Shown: piece by piece, positions 49,443 through 57,662 of the stretch | How the letters are laid out: each line of letters starts with the position of its first letter | Position numbering within the stretch: position 1 is the first letter of the stretch | Assembly (NCBI RefSeq): GCF_042649045.1 | Contig: NZ_JBHSEF010000009.1 | Coordinates: 186,001 to 250,000, forward strand | Origin: Chryseomicrobium palamuruense | GTDB taxonomy: Bacteria > Bacillota > Bacilli > Bacillales_A > Planococcaceae | Length of the DNA stretch: 64,000 nt | Reading direction: 5' to 3' | Position numbers and translations under genes: made by a program | Notes under the pieces: generated by a model | The model's database searches: none | The model's input: only the letters and a program-made list of their open reading frames with translations | Told to the model about the DNA's origin: nothing

Positions 49443-50363
49443 ATGACTGCACTTGATTCGACCGTACCGATTTCACGTGGAAAATTAATGTGGCAAATGA
49501 CGCGCCCTCATACGCTGACGGCTACATTTGTTCCTGTTATTTTAGGGACGGTAATGGCTCTATTTGATACATCGATTCACTGGGGACTGTTCATTGCCAT
49601 GATGGCAGCGGGACTTTGTCTGCAGATTGCTACGAATTTGTTCAATGAATACTACGATTTTAAAAAGGGTTTAGATACAGCAGAATCTGTTGGAATCGGC
49701 GGCGGAATTGTTCGCCACGGCCTTAAACCAGGTATGGTCTTAAGCGTCGCTTTGATCTTATATGTGATTGCCGGATTAATTGGTATCTACATCGCTGCCT
49801 CCACGAGCTGGTGGTTAATCGCAATTGGAGTTGTCGGCATGGCTGTCGGTTACTTCTATACAGGAGGTCCTCTTCCGATTGCATATACACCTTTCGGCGA
49901 AGTGTTTGCTGGAGTTTTCATGGGCATTGGGTTTATCTTGATTGCCTATTATCTTCAGACGCTTGAAGTGACGACGTGGGCGCTTTTGCTCTCACTTCCA
50001 TTTGGAGTTTTAGTTGGCGCCATCAATATGTCCAACAACATCCGCGACATCCAGGAAGATACAATCGGTGGCCGAAAGACACTACCGATTTTACTAGGTC
50101 GTGAAAAGGCGATTACAGGCCTCGCAATTGCATTCATCATTTCTTATGCGTGGATCATCGGGCTCGTGATGATGCAAATCGTGACACCTTGGGCACTTCT
50201 TGTCCTGCTTGCTGTTCCCAAGTCGATGAAAGCTATTAAGAGCTTCCGTTTAGGCAAAACGCAGCCACAGATGATGGGACCTGCGATGAAGTCGACTGCG
50301 TTAACCAATACGTTTGTCGGGATATTGTTGACGATTGGGTTATTTATTGAATGGTTAATTTAA
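49443..50363 (+). CDS. menA: 1,4-dihydroxy-2-naphthoate polyprenyltransferase
   Basis: A 306-residue UbiA-family prenyltransferase attaching the isoprenoid tail in menaquinone synthesis. ATG at 49443 with AAGGAG. Eight to nine helices. The first Mg-binding motif is in ATNLFNEYYDFKKGLD (N-x-x-x-D type) and the second in AINMSNNIRDIQEDTIGGRKTL, with VGYFYTGGPLPIAYTPFGE between, all typical of MenA. Monocistronic, as in many Bacillales. Confidence 0.92.
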   Translation: MTALDSTVPISRGKLMWQMTRPHTLTATFVPVILGTVMALFDTSIHWGLFIAMMAAGLCLQIATNLFNEYYDFKKGLDTAESVGIGGGIVRHGLKPGMVLSVALILYVIAGLIGIYIAASTSWWLIAIGVVGMAVGYFYTGGPLPIAYTPFGEVFAGVFMGIGFILIAYYLQTLEVTTWALLLSLPFGVLVGAINMSNNIRDIQEDTIGGRKTLPILLGREKAITGLAIAFIISYAWIIGLVMMQIVTPWALLVLLAVPKSMKAIKSFRLGKTQPQMMGPAMKSTALTNTFVGILLTIGLFIEWLI

Positions 50364-50368
50364 CGGGA

Positions 50369-50405
50369 AACCGTCTACTTTTTTCAGAGTAGACGGTTCT
50401 TTTTG
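50369..50405 (+). terminator. Terminator after menA
   Basis: AACCGTCTACT, loop with T-run, AGTAGACGGTT, CTTTTTGG. Confidence 0.88.
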
Positions 50406-50462
50406 GTTGTAAAAAGAACGTATGTTCCATATAATAAGAACAGATAAAGGAGGTCGGAAAGT

Positions 50463-50684
50463 ATGCGAGACCATATGGTCAAGGCAATGAAATATAATCA
50501 AGTCGTTGAGATTGTGTATATGGATAAAGCGGGTAATGTAACGAAGCGTCGTATTCGTGTGTTAAAGATGAACGGGGAGAGGTTATGGGTATGGGACTAT
50601 AACAAACGAGCCAAACGAACCTTTTTACTCGATCATATCCTCGCTAGTCAACCGGTCCTCCATAAAGAACGGGAAATTGTCTAA
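50463..50684 (+). CDS. Small WYL-like protein, unknown function
   Basis: Seventy-three residues starting MRDHMVKAMKYNQVVEIVYMDKAGNVTKRRI, behind AAAGGAGG. The pattern (basic, beta-rich, 'VEIVYMDKAGNVTKRRIRVLKMNGERLWVWDYNKR') recalls a minimal WYL ligand-binding domain without a DNA-binding part. The C-terminus FLLDHILASQPV is consistent. The assignment is tentative. Confidence 0.6.
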   Translation: MRDHMVKAMKYNQVVEIVYMDKAGNVTKRRIRVLKMNGERLWVWDYNKRAKRTFLLDHILASQPVLHKEREIV

Positions 50685-50757
50685 CATTCATCCATTTTCA
50701 TATGGTACAATAGGAAAAATTTAAGCAGTCTTGCTAGTGGATAAGGGATGGATGGGA

Positions 50758-51318
50758 ATGAAGTTAGTCTTATTGTTTGGGCCACAAGCCGTGGGGAAGA
50801 TGACGGTAGGGCAGGAGTTAGCGAAAATCACTGAGTTGAAATTATTTCATAATCACATGACGATTGATTTGGTCTCCAACTTTTTTGATTATAGTACCAA
50901 ACGGGGACAGGGACTCGTGAACTCGTTCCGTCAGCAAATTTTTGAAGAGGTTGCAAAGAGTGACTTAGAAGGGTTGATATTTACGTTTGTCTGGCGGTTC
51001 GACAAAGATATTGACTGGAACTACGTTGAAAATGTCGTGGGAATTTTTGAGGCAGAAGGTGCAGACGTCTATCACGTAGAACTAGAAGCTGATCTTGAAG
51101 AGCGTTTGGCGCGCAACGTCACACCGAACCGACTCGAACATAAGCCGTTCAAGCGAAACTTGGAATGGTCACGAAACGATGTCATTACCACTGCCGAAAA
51201 CTACCGACTGAATTCGCACCCAGGAGAACTACAAGTGCAAAACTATTTACACGTCGATACAATGAATGTAGATGCACAACAAGCCGCACTGCAAATTAAA
51301 ACTCACTTTAATTTATAA
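50758..51318 (+). CDS. P-loop nucleotide-kinase-like protein
   Basis: A 186-residue AAA/shikimate-kinase-like protein. Walker A is LLFGPQAVGKMTVGQELA at the N-terminus; later LEGLIFTFVWRFDKD and a base-rich lid (LEERLARNVTPNRLEHKP) suggest a kinase fold. ATG at 50758 with AAGGG; 50752 is an alternative. Substrate unknown. Similar genes occur singly in many Bacillales. Confidence 0.78.
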   Translation: MKLVLLFGPQAVGKMTVGQELAKITELKLFHNHMTIDLVSNFFDYSTKRGQGLVNSFRQQIFEEVAKSDLEGLIFTFVWRFDKDIDWNYVENVVGIFEAEGADVYHVELEADLEERLARNVTPNRLEHKPFKRNLEWSRNDVITTAENYRLNSHPGELQVQNYLHVDTMNVDAQQAALQIKTHFNL

Positions 51319-51384
51319 ATGGACTGTTTAGATAAATAAGAGCTGGGTAACGTGAAAGTATGAGCCAAGATAGGAGGCCATCAT

Positions 51385-52110
51385 ATGAGCACGGGACTCA
51401 GCTTTCTTTGTGTCATCGGGTTTATCATCATTCATTTATTTACAAGGCATTTGAAGTTTTTACGAAGAAAACCGCGTAGCCAGTTTTTATCTATTGCAGG
51501 TGGAATTGCAGTGGCTTACGTCTTTTTACATCTCCTCCCTGAACTCGGTGATTTTCAGGAAGAGTTAAAAGGAGAAGGTCTACTGTCCTTCTTTGAACAC
51601 CATATTTATATGATTGCTTTATTTGGTCTTGTTTTATTCTATGGGTTAGAACAATTTGTAAAAACATCTCATAAGCATCGGACAGATGCTTCATCCATTG
51701 AGCATCACGCTGGGGTCTTTTGGGTTCATATCGGAACCTTTGCTTTATACAATTTCAGTATTGGTTATCTTCTTGTCCGGGAAGAGTTCACAGGTTCTCT
51801 CGGGCCTTGGGCTTTTTTTGTGGCACTTGGCGTTCACTTTATCACCATTGATAGTAGTCTGGACGAGCAGCACGATAAGGATTATGAAAAATACGGACGG
51901 TGGTTATTGACGGCTTCGATTTTGTTAGGGTGGGCAACAGGGGTTGTGACGGAGATTCATCCCTTTATTCTTTCGTATCTCGTAGCGCTGCTTGCTGGAG
52001 GAATAATTTTAAACGTGATGAAGGAAGAACTTCCTGAAGAGCGAGAGAGTAGTTATCCTGCGTTTTTCGGCGGCGTCTTTGGCTATACAGTGCTTCTCTT
52101 GTTAATTTAA
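51385..52110 (+). CDS. Multi-helix membrane protein, possibly ZIP-like
   Basis: A 241-residue protein with about seven to eight helices and a His-rich loop (KTSHKHRTDASSIEHHAGVFWVH). Other conserved-looking His residues occur within helices (LHLLPELGDFQEE, ALGVHFITIDSSLDEQHDKDYEKYG). The HLLPE motif in helix 2 or 3 and the His-rich loop recall ZIP metal transporters, but the usual HE-x-x-H helix is not obvious. AGGAGG precedes the ATG. Followed by a terminator and tRNA-Val on the other strand. Confidence 0.65.
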   Translation: MSTGLSFLCVIGFIIIHLFTRHLKFLRRKPRSQFLSIAGGIAVAYVFLHLLPELGDFQEELKGEGLLSFFEHHIYMIALFGLVLFYGLEQFVKTSHKHRTDASSIEHHAGVFWVHIGTFALYNFSIGYLLVREEFTGSLGPWAFFVALGVHFITIDSSLDEQHDKDYEKYGRWLLTASILLGWATGVVTEIHPFILSYLVALLAGGIILNVMKEELPEERESSYPAFFGGVFGYTVLLLLI

Positions 52111-52115
52111 ACATC

Positions 52116-52155
52116 AAAAAAGAGCCCCTAGACATACGGTCTAATAGGACTCTTT
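52116..52155 (-). terminator. Terminator of the tRNA-Val transcript
   Basis: Minus strand: AAAGAGTCCTA, loop, TAGGGGCTCTTT with TTTTTTG. The A-run on the other side lets it serve the plus-strand membrane gene partly. Confidence 0.75.
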
Positions 52156-52203
52156 CGTGTGAAAGCCGTGTTCCGACAGCTTCCACGTGGGTTTGGCACC
52201 CAA

Positions 52204-52276
52204 TGATCCCGACTGGGTTCGAACCAGCGACCTCCACCCTGTCAAGGTGGCGCTCTCCCGGCTGAGCTACAGGATC
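52204..52276 (-). tRNA. tRNA-Val (anticodon GAC)
   Basis: A 73-nt cloverleaf on the minus strand. Acceptor GATCCTG pairs with CGGGATC (one U-G), D-arm GCTC-AGCCGGGA-GAGC, anticodon stem CCACC/GGTGG with loop TTGACAG (anticodon GAC, reading GUC/GUU), T-arm GCTGG-TTCGAAC-CCAGT and discriminator A. The CCA end is not encoded (next bases TTG). It stands alone, not in a tRNA cluster. Confidence 0.95.
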
Positions 52277-52349
52277 TAATTTAACTGACAAAGATTATTA
52301 TACCGCTTTTCCTAGATAGTGCAACACTATTTTGAAGGAGGTTCAATCC

Positions 52350-52559
52350 ATGACTTCATATTCATCATCTACACCTTTGCCACAAACGATTGGAAAGCCT
52401 GCCACGCGTGCATTGCATGCTCATTCTATCTATACATTAGAAGAACTATGTATGAAATCGCTGGAAGAAGTAAAAGCCTATCACGGAGTAGGCCCAAAGG
52501 CTATAAAAATTTTATCTGTTGCCCTCCATACTCACCAACTTGCCTTTCGAGTAGATTAA
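52350..52559 (+). CDS. Small helix-hairpin-helix protein
   Basis: Sixty-nine residues behind AAGGAGG. After a disordered start (TSYSSSTPLPQTIGKPATRALHAH) comes LEELCMKSLEEVKAYHGVGPKAIKIL, with the hairpin HGVGPKA of helix-hairpin-helix nucleic-acid binders. It matches a family of about 70-90 residue Bacillales proteins usually annotated as DNA-binding or RNA-polymerase-alpha-CTD-like; no experiment is known to me. The ATG lies 73 bp from the tRNA on the opposite strand. Confidence 0.75.
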   Translation: MTSYSSSTPLPQTIGKPATRALHAHSIYTLEELCMKSLEEVKAYHGVGPKAIKILSVALHTHQLAFRVD

Positions 52560-52614
52560 ATCCCTAAGTAACGGGTAAAAGAAAAGCAAACTGCCCATAA
52601 GGAGGGAGTCCACT

Positions 52615-53547
52615 ATGCCTTTAAAAGAACATGAAAAACAACTCGAAGAAATGTTTTATGACTGTGAAAAGAACTGTGAAAACAACGGGAAAGTCGCATC
52701 CTACATACCTGCACTGGAACGCGTCGATCCAGACGTATTTGCCGTCAGCATCATGGATACGGCTGGCCGAATGATTTCAACAGGTGACGTAGACCATAAA
52801 TTTACGATGCAGTCCATTTCCAAAGTCGTCATCTTTCTGTATGCTCTCGAAAACTTTGGAGAGGAAGCTGTATTTGAGCGAATCACCCTCGACCCAACAG
52901 GTGACCCGTTTAATACGATTATGGGGATTCAAAGTACATCAGAAGGGAATGTCCACAACCCGATGATCAACTCTGGTGCTATCGTCTTAAGTTCCATGAT
53001 TGCTGAACGCGACGGGGACGAAGCGCTGTCCAATATGCTGGAATTCACTCGCAAACTGACGGGAGATGACGGTATCTATGTGGATGTAGAGGTCTTTGAT
53101 TCCGAAAAATCGACGGCGCTCAGGAACAAAGCCATTGCCTACTTCTTACAAGCATCCGGATCCATTCACGACACCGAAGACTCACTCGACCTGTATTTTC
53201 AAATGTGCTCGATTGCTGTCAATGTAGAAGATATTGCACGCATGGGTGCGCTACTCGCAAACAAAGGTGTTGATCCGTTCTCTGAAGAGCGAATCCTGCA
53301 AGATGCCAACGTGAAGACGGCCAATGCCTACATGCTCCTAAGTGGGATGTACGATGCCTCTTCTCGATTTACGATTAAAGTTGGATTCCCAGCAAAAAGT
53401 GGGGTGTCCGGAAGCATTCTTGCTGTGGTCAGTGACCGAATGGGAATCGGTATTCTTTCGCCGCCACTCGATTCTCGTGGTAACAGTGTGAAGGGAATTC
53501 AATTACTGAAGCGATTATCCGAAGAATGGGATCTCTCGGTTTTCTAA
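52615..53547 (+). CDS. glsA: Glutaminase A
   Basis: A 310-residue serine-dependent glutaminase, giving glutamate and ammonia. The catalytic S-x-x-K is FTMQSISKVVIF (Ser near residue 66). Further family blocks are GDPFNTIMGIQST, NPMINSGAIVLSSM, and GFPAKSGVSGSILAVV near the C-terminus. AAGGAGG precedes the ATG. Monocistronic, with a terminator. Confidence 0.94.
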   Translation: MPLKEHEKQLEEMFYDCEKNCENNGKVASYIPALERVDPDVFAVSIMDTAGRMISTGDVDHKFTMQSISKVVIFLYALENFGEEAVFERITLDPTGDPFNTIMGIQSTSEGNVHNPMINSGAIVLSSMIAERDGDEALSNMLEFTRKLTGDDGIYVDVEVFDSEKSTALRNKAIAYFLQASGSIHDTEDSLDLYFQMCSIAVNVEDIARMGALLANKGVDPFSEERILQDANVKTANAYMLLSGMYDASSRFTIKVGFPAKSGVSGSILAVVSDRMGIGILSPPLDSRGNSVKGIQLLKRLSEEWDLSVF

Positions 53548-53552
53548 ATTAT

Positions 53553-53586
53553 AAGCTTCTCACATCCAGTGAGAGGTTTTTTTTTG
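53553..53586 (+). terminator. Terminator after glsA
   Basis: CTTCTCAC, ATCCA loop, GTGAGAGG, then nine T residues. Confidence 0.88.
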
Positions 53587-53648
53587 ACTGAATCCCAAAA
53601 AAAATAAAAAAAAAGTCGAAAAAAATAATAAATTGTTTATTTCTAATA

Positions 53649-53677
53649 TTGAAATAATTCAGACCTTATTTTAATAT
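53649..53677 (+). promoter_or_regulatory. SigA promoter of cstA with upstream A-tracts
   Basis: TTGAAA, 17 bp, TAATAT, about 42 bp before the ATG. Three A-tracts of 7-9 nt (53597-53604, 53606-53614, 53619-53625) lie upstream, with centres about one helical turn apart, so the DNA is probably curved or acts as an UP element. Confidence 0.65.
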
Positions 53678-53718
53678 GATGAGGTAAGCAAAAATGGGAA
53701 GTAGAAGGGGGATTGGAA

Positions 53719-55455
53719 ATGAATGCGATTGCATTAGCTTCGATTGGACTATTTATCTTCATTTTAGGCTACCGATTTTATTCGAAATTCTTGGCAGAAA
53801 AAATCTTTAAGCTGGACCCGGACTATGTCACACCTGCTCATCGTTTTGAAGATGGTGTTGACTTTGTCCCGACAAATAAGTGGGTTCTTTGGGGACATCA
53901 CTTTACTTCAGTTGCAGGTGCTGCGCCGATCTTAGGGCCGGCTATTGCAGTCTACTGGGGCTGGCTGCCTGCGTTTTTATGGGTCGTTTTGGGCACCGTT
54001 TTCGCAGCTGGATTCCATGATTTTGGAACTCTAGTCCTGTCTGTGCGAAATAAGGGGCAATCTGTCGGAACGCTTGCGCACAAATTAATTGGCCAACGAG
54101 GAAAAATCTTGTTTTTATTCATCATTTTAATTTTAGTACTTATGGTCAATGCCGTGTTTGCATGGGTCATTGCGAACCTCTTTATCTCGTTCCCGGCAGC
54201 GGTGTTACCTGTTATGATTCAAATCCCATTAGCGATTTGGATTGGCTATGCTGTCTATAAAAAGCAAGGAAAAATGTTAATTCCATCCTTAATTGCTCTT
54301 GTCATCATGTATGCGACGGCAGTCATAGCGAGTAATGTCGAATGGCTACAAATTGACCTTGTCCGCTATATGGGTGGTGAAGAGGGAGCAGGCTTGTTTG
54401 GACTAGGAGCCATTTCGACCGCTTTCTTTATTTGGATCATGTTCTTAATGGTTTACGTTTATATTGCTTCCACGCTACCAGTATGGAAGTTGTTACAACC
54501 ACGTGATTTCATTAACTCACACCAACTTGTCGTGGGTCTGTTAATTCTTTATTTGGGATTATTATTCACAAATCCTCAGATTACAGCGCCGATGGCCAAT
54601 GCGACCAATGACGTTTCTTGGTTGCCGCTATTGTTCATCACGATTGCCTGTGGTGCCATCTCCGGATTCCACGGATTGGTTTCTTCAGGTACATCTTCCA
54701 AACAGCTTTATAAAGAAACAGATGCTCGCTTTGTAGGATATGCAGGAGCAGTGGGTGAAGGTATTCTCGCACTTGTCTCTATTATGGCCGTCATCACGTT
54801 CTTCCCGAATGCGGATGCCTTCCGTGAAAGTTATTCCAGTTTCGCAGCTGCGAGTGGTGGGGGGCTAGGCAACTTCGTTAAGGGTGCTGCTCAACTTGCA
54901 GAAGGCCTCTTCATTCCGGCAGGAGTCGCAACGACAATCGTTTCAATCATTGTCATTAGCTTCGCAGCAACGACTCTTGATACATCTGTACGGCTTATGC
55001 GCTATATTATTGCCGAACTTGGTCAAGAATATAACATGCCCGTCCTGACAAAAACGCATGTAGCGACAACAATTGCGGTCGTCTCTTCTGCAGCTCTTGT
55101 TTTAATTCCGCAAGGTCCAAACGGCTTCGGTTCAGGCGGATACTTGTTATGGCCATTGTTCGGTACATCTAACCAGTTACTAGCGGGTATATCACTACTC
55201 CTGATCACGATTTGGTTGAAGTGGTTGGGCCGAAATTATTGGGTGGCCCTCATCCCAATGATCTTCCTCGTATTCATGACCATGTATGCAATGGCTCAGC
55301 AACTGTTCTTCCAATGGGCCATGTGGGGAAGTAACCCGAACACGCTCTTGTTTGTATTCGGCGCCATCATTTTTGGATTCACGCTGTGGATTTTATTGAC
55401 TGCCGTTTCCGCTTTACGTAAGGGAATTGACCCGGACTATAAATTCGAAGATTAG
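53719..55455 (+). CDS. cstA: Carbon starvation protein CstA family permease
   Basis: A 578-residue integral membrane protein with about 15 helices. ATG at 53719 (GGGGG, 8 nt). CstA blocks: LGYRFYSKFLAEKIFKLDPDYVTPAHRFEDGVDFVPTNK (long N-terminal match), HFTSVAGAAPILGPAIAVYWGW, FHDFGTLVLSVRNKGQSVG, FHGLVSSGTSSKQL, and the late FAATTLDTSVRLMRYI and LWPLFGTSNQLLAGI. E. coli CstA/YjiY take up peptides or pyruvate. Here cstA is followed by a tiny protein and an ArsA-type ATPase rather than by YbdD/YjiX. Confidence 0.93.
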   Translation: MNAIALASIGLFIFILGYRFYSKFLAEKIFKLDPDYVTPAHRFEDGVDFVPTNKWVLWGHHFTSVAGAAPILGPAIAVYWGWLPAFLWVVLGTVFAAGFHDFGTLVLSVRNKGQSVGTLAHKLIGQRGKILFLFIILILVLMVNAVFAWVIANLFISFPAAVLPVMIQIPLAIWIGYAVYKKQGKMLIPSLIALVIMYATAVIASNVEWLQIDLVRYMGGEEGAGLFGLGAISTAFFIWIMFLMVYVYIASTLPVWKLLQPRDFINSHQLVVGLLILYLGLLFTNPQITAPMANATNDVSWLPLLFITIACGAISGFHGLVSSGTSSKQLYKETDARFVGYAGAVGEGILALVSIMAVITFFPNADAFRESYSSFAAASGGGLGNFVKGAAQLAEGLFIPAGVATTIVSIIVISFAATTLDTSVRLMRYIIAELGQEYNMPVLTKTHVATTIAVVSSAALVLIPQGPNGFGSGGYLLWPLFGTSNQLLAGISLLLITIWLKWLGRNYWVALIPMIFLVFMTMYAMAQQLFFQWAMWGSNPNTLLFVFGAIIFGFTLWILLTAVSALRKGIDPDYKFED

Positions 55456-55460
55456 TGTAA

Positions 55461-55488
55461 AAAGGGCTGCTCCGTGCAGCCTCTTTTC
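55461..55488 (+). terminator. Intra-operon hairpin after cstA (partial terminator)
   Basis: GGGCTGC, TCCGT loop, GCAGCCT, CTTTTC. The T-run is short; it lies between cstA and the next gene, so it probably lowers rather than stops downstream expression. Confidence 0.65.
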
Positions 55489-55509
55489 ATTCAAACGAGG
55501 AGGTGCACC

Positions 55510-55773
55510 ATGTCATTACTTGATAAGATGAAAGCCCTCGTAGCTTTTTATGATGAAGTATTATCGATGCCGCACCGGTCGGAAATCGCACGAGAACTTC
55601 GTGACCAAGATGATTTGTTTTTGTTCATGCTCTATTCCGAAATGCTTGGCATCCCGAATCCGGCGTATTATTACACGCTCGAGTTATACCCGTATATGAT
55701 GGAGCAGTTTCATGACTGGCATCTTCGTGTAGGAATGGACAAATCACCGATGACTGGGTTTAGATGCTGTTAA
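55510..55773 (+). CDS. Small protein with invariant-looking Cys-Cys C-terminus, between cstA and arsA-type gene
   Basis: Eighty-seven residues behind GAGGAGG. Soluble and helical: MSLLDKMKALVAFYDEVLSMPHRSEIARELRDQ, then DDLFLFMLYSEMLGIPNPAYYYTLELYPYMME, and QFHDWHLRVGMDKSPMTGFRCC as the end; the last two codons before the stop are Cys. The product agrees with my recollection of an NCBI-named family, cory-CC-star, defined by such a tail, but I cannot confirm it. No catalytic motif. It lies 54 bp after cstA and 18 bp before the ATPase, strongly suggesting a shared function. The Cys pair could bind metal, be lipidated, or form a disulfide. Confidence 0.75.
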   Translation: MSLLDKMKALVAFYDEVLSMPHRSEIARELRDQDDLFLFMLYSEMLGIPNPAYYYTLELYPYMMEQFHDWHLRVGMDKSPMTGFRCC

Positions 55774-55791
55774 GAGAGGAGGAACAACGAG

Positions 55792-56706
55792 ATGGAACAA
55801 CGCATTTTATTCGTCGGAGGAAAAGGCGGTGTCGGGAAGTCGACCTCCGCGGCAGCCATAGCGTGGAATTTCGCGAAAGCAGGGAAACGGACATTACTGG
55901 TATCGACAGATCCTGCGCATAACGTCGGAGACATATTTGATACAGCGATTGGAAGTAAGGGAAAAGAGGTTGCACCTAATCTGATTGCACTTGAAATCGA
56001 TCCGGAAGTGGAAACGACCGCCTATATCGACCAAGTGAAGCAGAATGTAAAGGGCACGGTCAATCCAACGATGATGCAAGAAGTGTATCGACAGTTAGAT
56101 ACGGCAAAGGCCTCCCCTGGTGCAGACGAAGCCGCTCTATTTGATAAGATTGTCTCTATTGTTCTCGATGAACAAGTAAATTATGACCGCATCGTCTTTG
56201 ATACAGCGCCAACAGGACATACGATTCGTCTGTTAACCCTTCCGGAGTTGATGGGTGTGTGGATTGAAGGGTTGCTTCAAAAGCGAGAGAAGACCAATGA
56301 GAATTATACACAGCTATTAAATGACGGGAAACCTCGAGAAGATCCCATCTACGATGTGCTCAGGGAACGTCAGCGAAGGTTTAAAGCCGTGCGGGACATC
56401 TTGTTAGATGAAGAGAAGACGGGGTACATATTTGTTTTGAACCCGGAACGGTTGCCCATTCTCGAGACGCAAAAAGCTGTCGACATGCTTCACAATTACG
56501 GGATTCATGTTCGCACACTGATTATCAATAAAGTGTTACCTGAGAAGGTCGAAGGGGCTTTCATGCTTGAGCGAAAAGAAGCAGAAGCACCTTATCTTGA
56601 GACGATCGCCAAACGATTTGCGAAACAAAAGCGAATTTATATTCCATTTTTCGCACGTGATATCTCGACGAAAGACCAATTTGAACAGTATGCGACCTAT
56701 GTATAA
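55792..56706 (+). CDS. ArsA/Get3-family ATPase
   Basis: A 304-residue single-domain ATPase of the ArsA/Get3 class, with AGAGGAGG in front. It shows the deviant Walker A GGKGGVGKSTSAAAIAWNFA, switch I STDPAHNVGDIFDT and switch II FDTAPTGHTIRLLTLPELM, followed by a helical insert (EGLLQKREKTNENY). The A-loop region LNPERLPILETQKAVDML is also typical. No arsenic genes are nearby, and Get3's C-x-x-C zinc motif is not seen. Bacterial homologues are little studied; client insertion or energising of a membrane partner are possible. Context points to CstA or the CC protein as partner. Confidence 0.88.
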   Translation: MEQRILFVGGKGGVGKSTSAAAIAWNFAKAGKRTLLVSTDPAHNVGDIFDTAIGSKGKEVAPNLIALEIDPEVETTAYIDQVKQNVKGTVNPTMMQEVYRQLDTAKASPGADEAALFDKIVSIVLDEQVNYDRIVFDTAPTGHTIRLLTLPELMGVWIEGLLQKREKTNENYTQLLNDGKPREDPIYDVLRERQRRFKAVRDILLDEEKTGYIFVLNPERLPILETQKAVDMLHNYGIHVRTLIINKVLPEKVEGAFMLERKEAEAPYLETIAKRFAKQKRIYIPFFARDISTKDQFEQYATYV

Positions 56707-56758
56707 AAAAGGCTTATTTCAGTCCAAGTTCACTTGGTTCTGGAATAAGCCTTCTTTC
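56706..56758. terminator. Bidirectional terminator
   Basis: AAGGCTTATTTCAG, loop with CCAAG/CTTGG, CTGGAATAAGCCTT and T-rich end. It separates convergent genes. Confidence 0.85.
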
Positions 56759-57545
56759 ATGTTGTCCGCTCGACACCTAGAAATTCAAGTACGAAATCTA
56801 AAAAGAGCATGCGTTGTTCGACATTCGGTGCGTGTCCAGATTGGTTAAACTCAGCGAATGTGGCATGAGGAATCAGGCGTGCCGTTTCTCGTGCCTCTTC
56901 CGGTGGATTCAATTGATCATGGTCGCCACTAATGACAAGTGTTTCAGCCGTGATTTTCGACAAGTCCGGTGTGAAATCAAATTCCGTGAGTGCCTGGTTC
57001 GCTGCTTCAATCTGTTCAGCGGACATCGGTTCTGATTTTTTCGCGGCCTCTTTACTCCATTTTCCAACTGCTTGCAAATCATGATACATATACTTCGACG
57101 CTTTTAGTAATTTCGCATTATGTGAAAGTCCATTGAGTTCATCTCCGTGTTTTTCAAAAAGAGCTTGCATGGCGGATGTCTTTCCTGTTGATTTTGTGGC
57201 GACAAGCACAAGCCGTTCCACACGGTCGCCTAGTCGGATCGCTACGCCTTGGGCGACATAGCTTCCCATGGAGACGCCCAGAAGATAGACGGTGGGTAAC
57301 TCGAGGTAATCAATCAGCGCTACAATGTCTTCGATTAAGTCATCAAGCGTGTACGAGGAGGGGCGGTCTGAATCCCCGTGCCCCCGAAAGTCAGGCGCAA
57401 TGACGCGGAAATATTTTTTTAAAATGCGTGTCTCCTCATCAAACATATGTCGATTTCCCGTCAATCCATGCAGGACCAGAAGAGGGGGTCCCGATCCTTT
57501 TTCTGAAAAAGCCATTTTATGAGAGTGGATAGTAGTCGTTAACAT
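56757..57545 (-). CDS. Alpha/beta-fold hydrolase
   Basis: A 262-residue hydrolase with complete triad elements: oxyanion loop LLVLHGLTGNRHMFDEE, FRGHGDSDRPSSYTLDDL, nucleophile YLLGVSMGSYVAQGVAI (Ser near 95), Asp in LVISGDHDQLNPPEE and His in FNQSGHAPNVEQ. Resembles MenH/YtxM-like and 3-oxoadipate enol-lactonase-like enzymes; substrate unknown. GAAAGGAG precedes the ATG. Confidence 0.87.
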   Translation of the reverse strand: MLTTTIHSHKMAFSEKGSGPPLLVLHGLTGNRHMFDEETRILKKYFRVIAPDFRGHGDSDRPSSYTLDDLIEDIVALIDYLELPTVYLLGVSMGSYVAQGVAIRLGDRVERLVLVATKSTGKTSAMQALFEKHGDELNGLSHNAKLLKASKYMYHDLQAVGKWSKEAAKKSEPMSAEQIEAANQALTEFDFTPDLSKITAETLVISGDHDQLNPPEEARETARLIPHATFAEFNQSGHAPNVEQRMLFLDFVLEFLGVERTT

Positions 57546-57600
57546 GTTCGGGCTCCTTTCGTTGTGCTATGTAAATCCCCTTTTCAAGAGAAATTAAAAC

Positions 57601-57625
57601 GTTTTAAAGCATGTAGGGAGGGAAA
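57601..57625 (+). promoter_or_regulatory. SigB-type promoter of the short-chain dehydrogenase
   Basis: GTTTTA (57601-57606), 13 bp, GGGAAA (57620-57625), 37 bp before the ATG at 57663. The downstream family is SigB-controlled in B. subtilis. Confidence 0.7.
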
Positions 57626-57662
57626 ACAAATAACGATGAAAAATGAGGAGGAGGAATGAACA

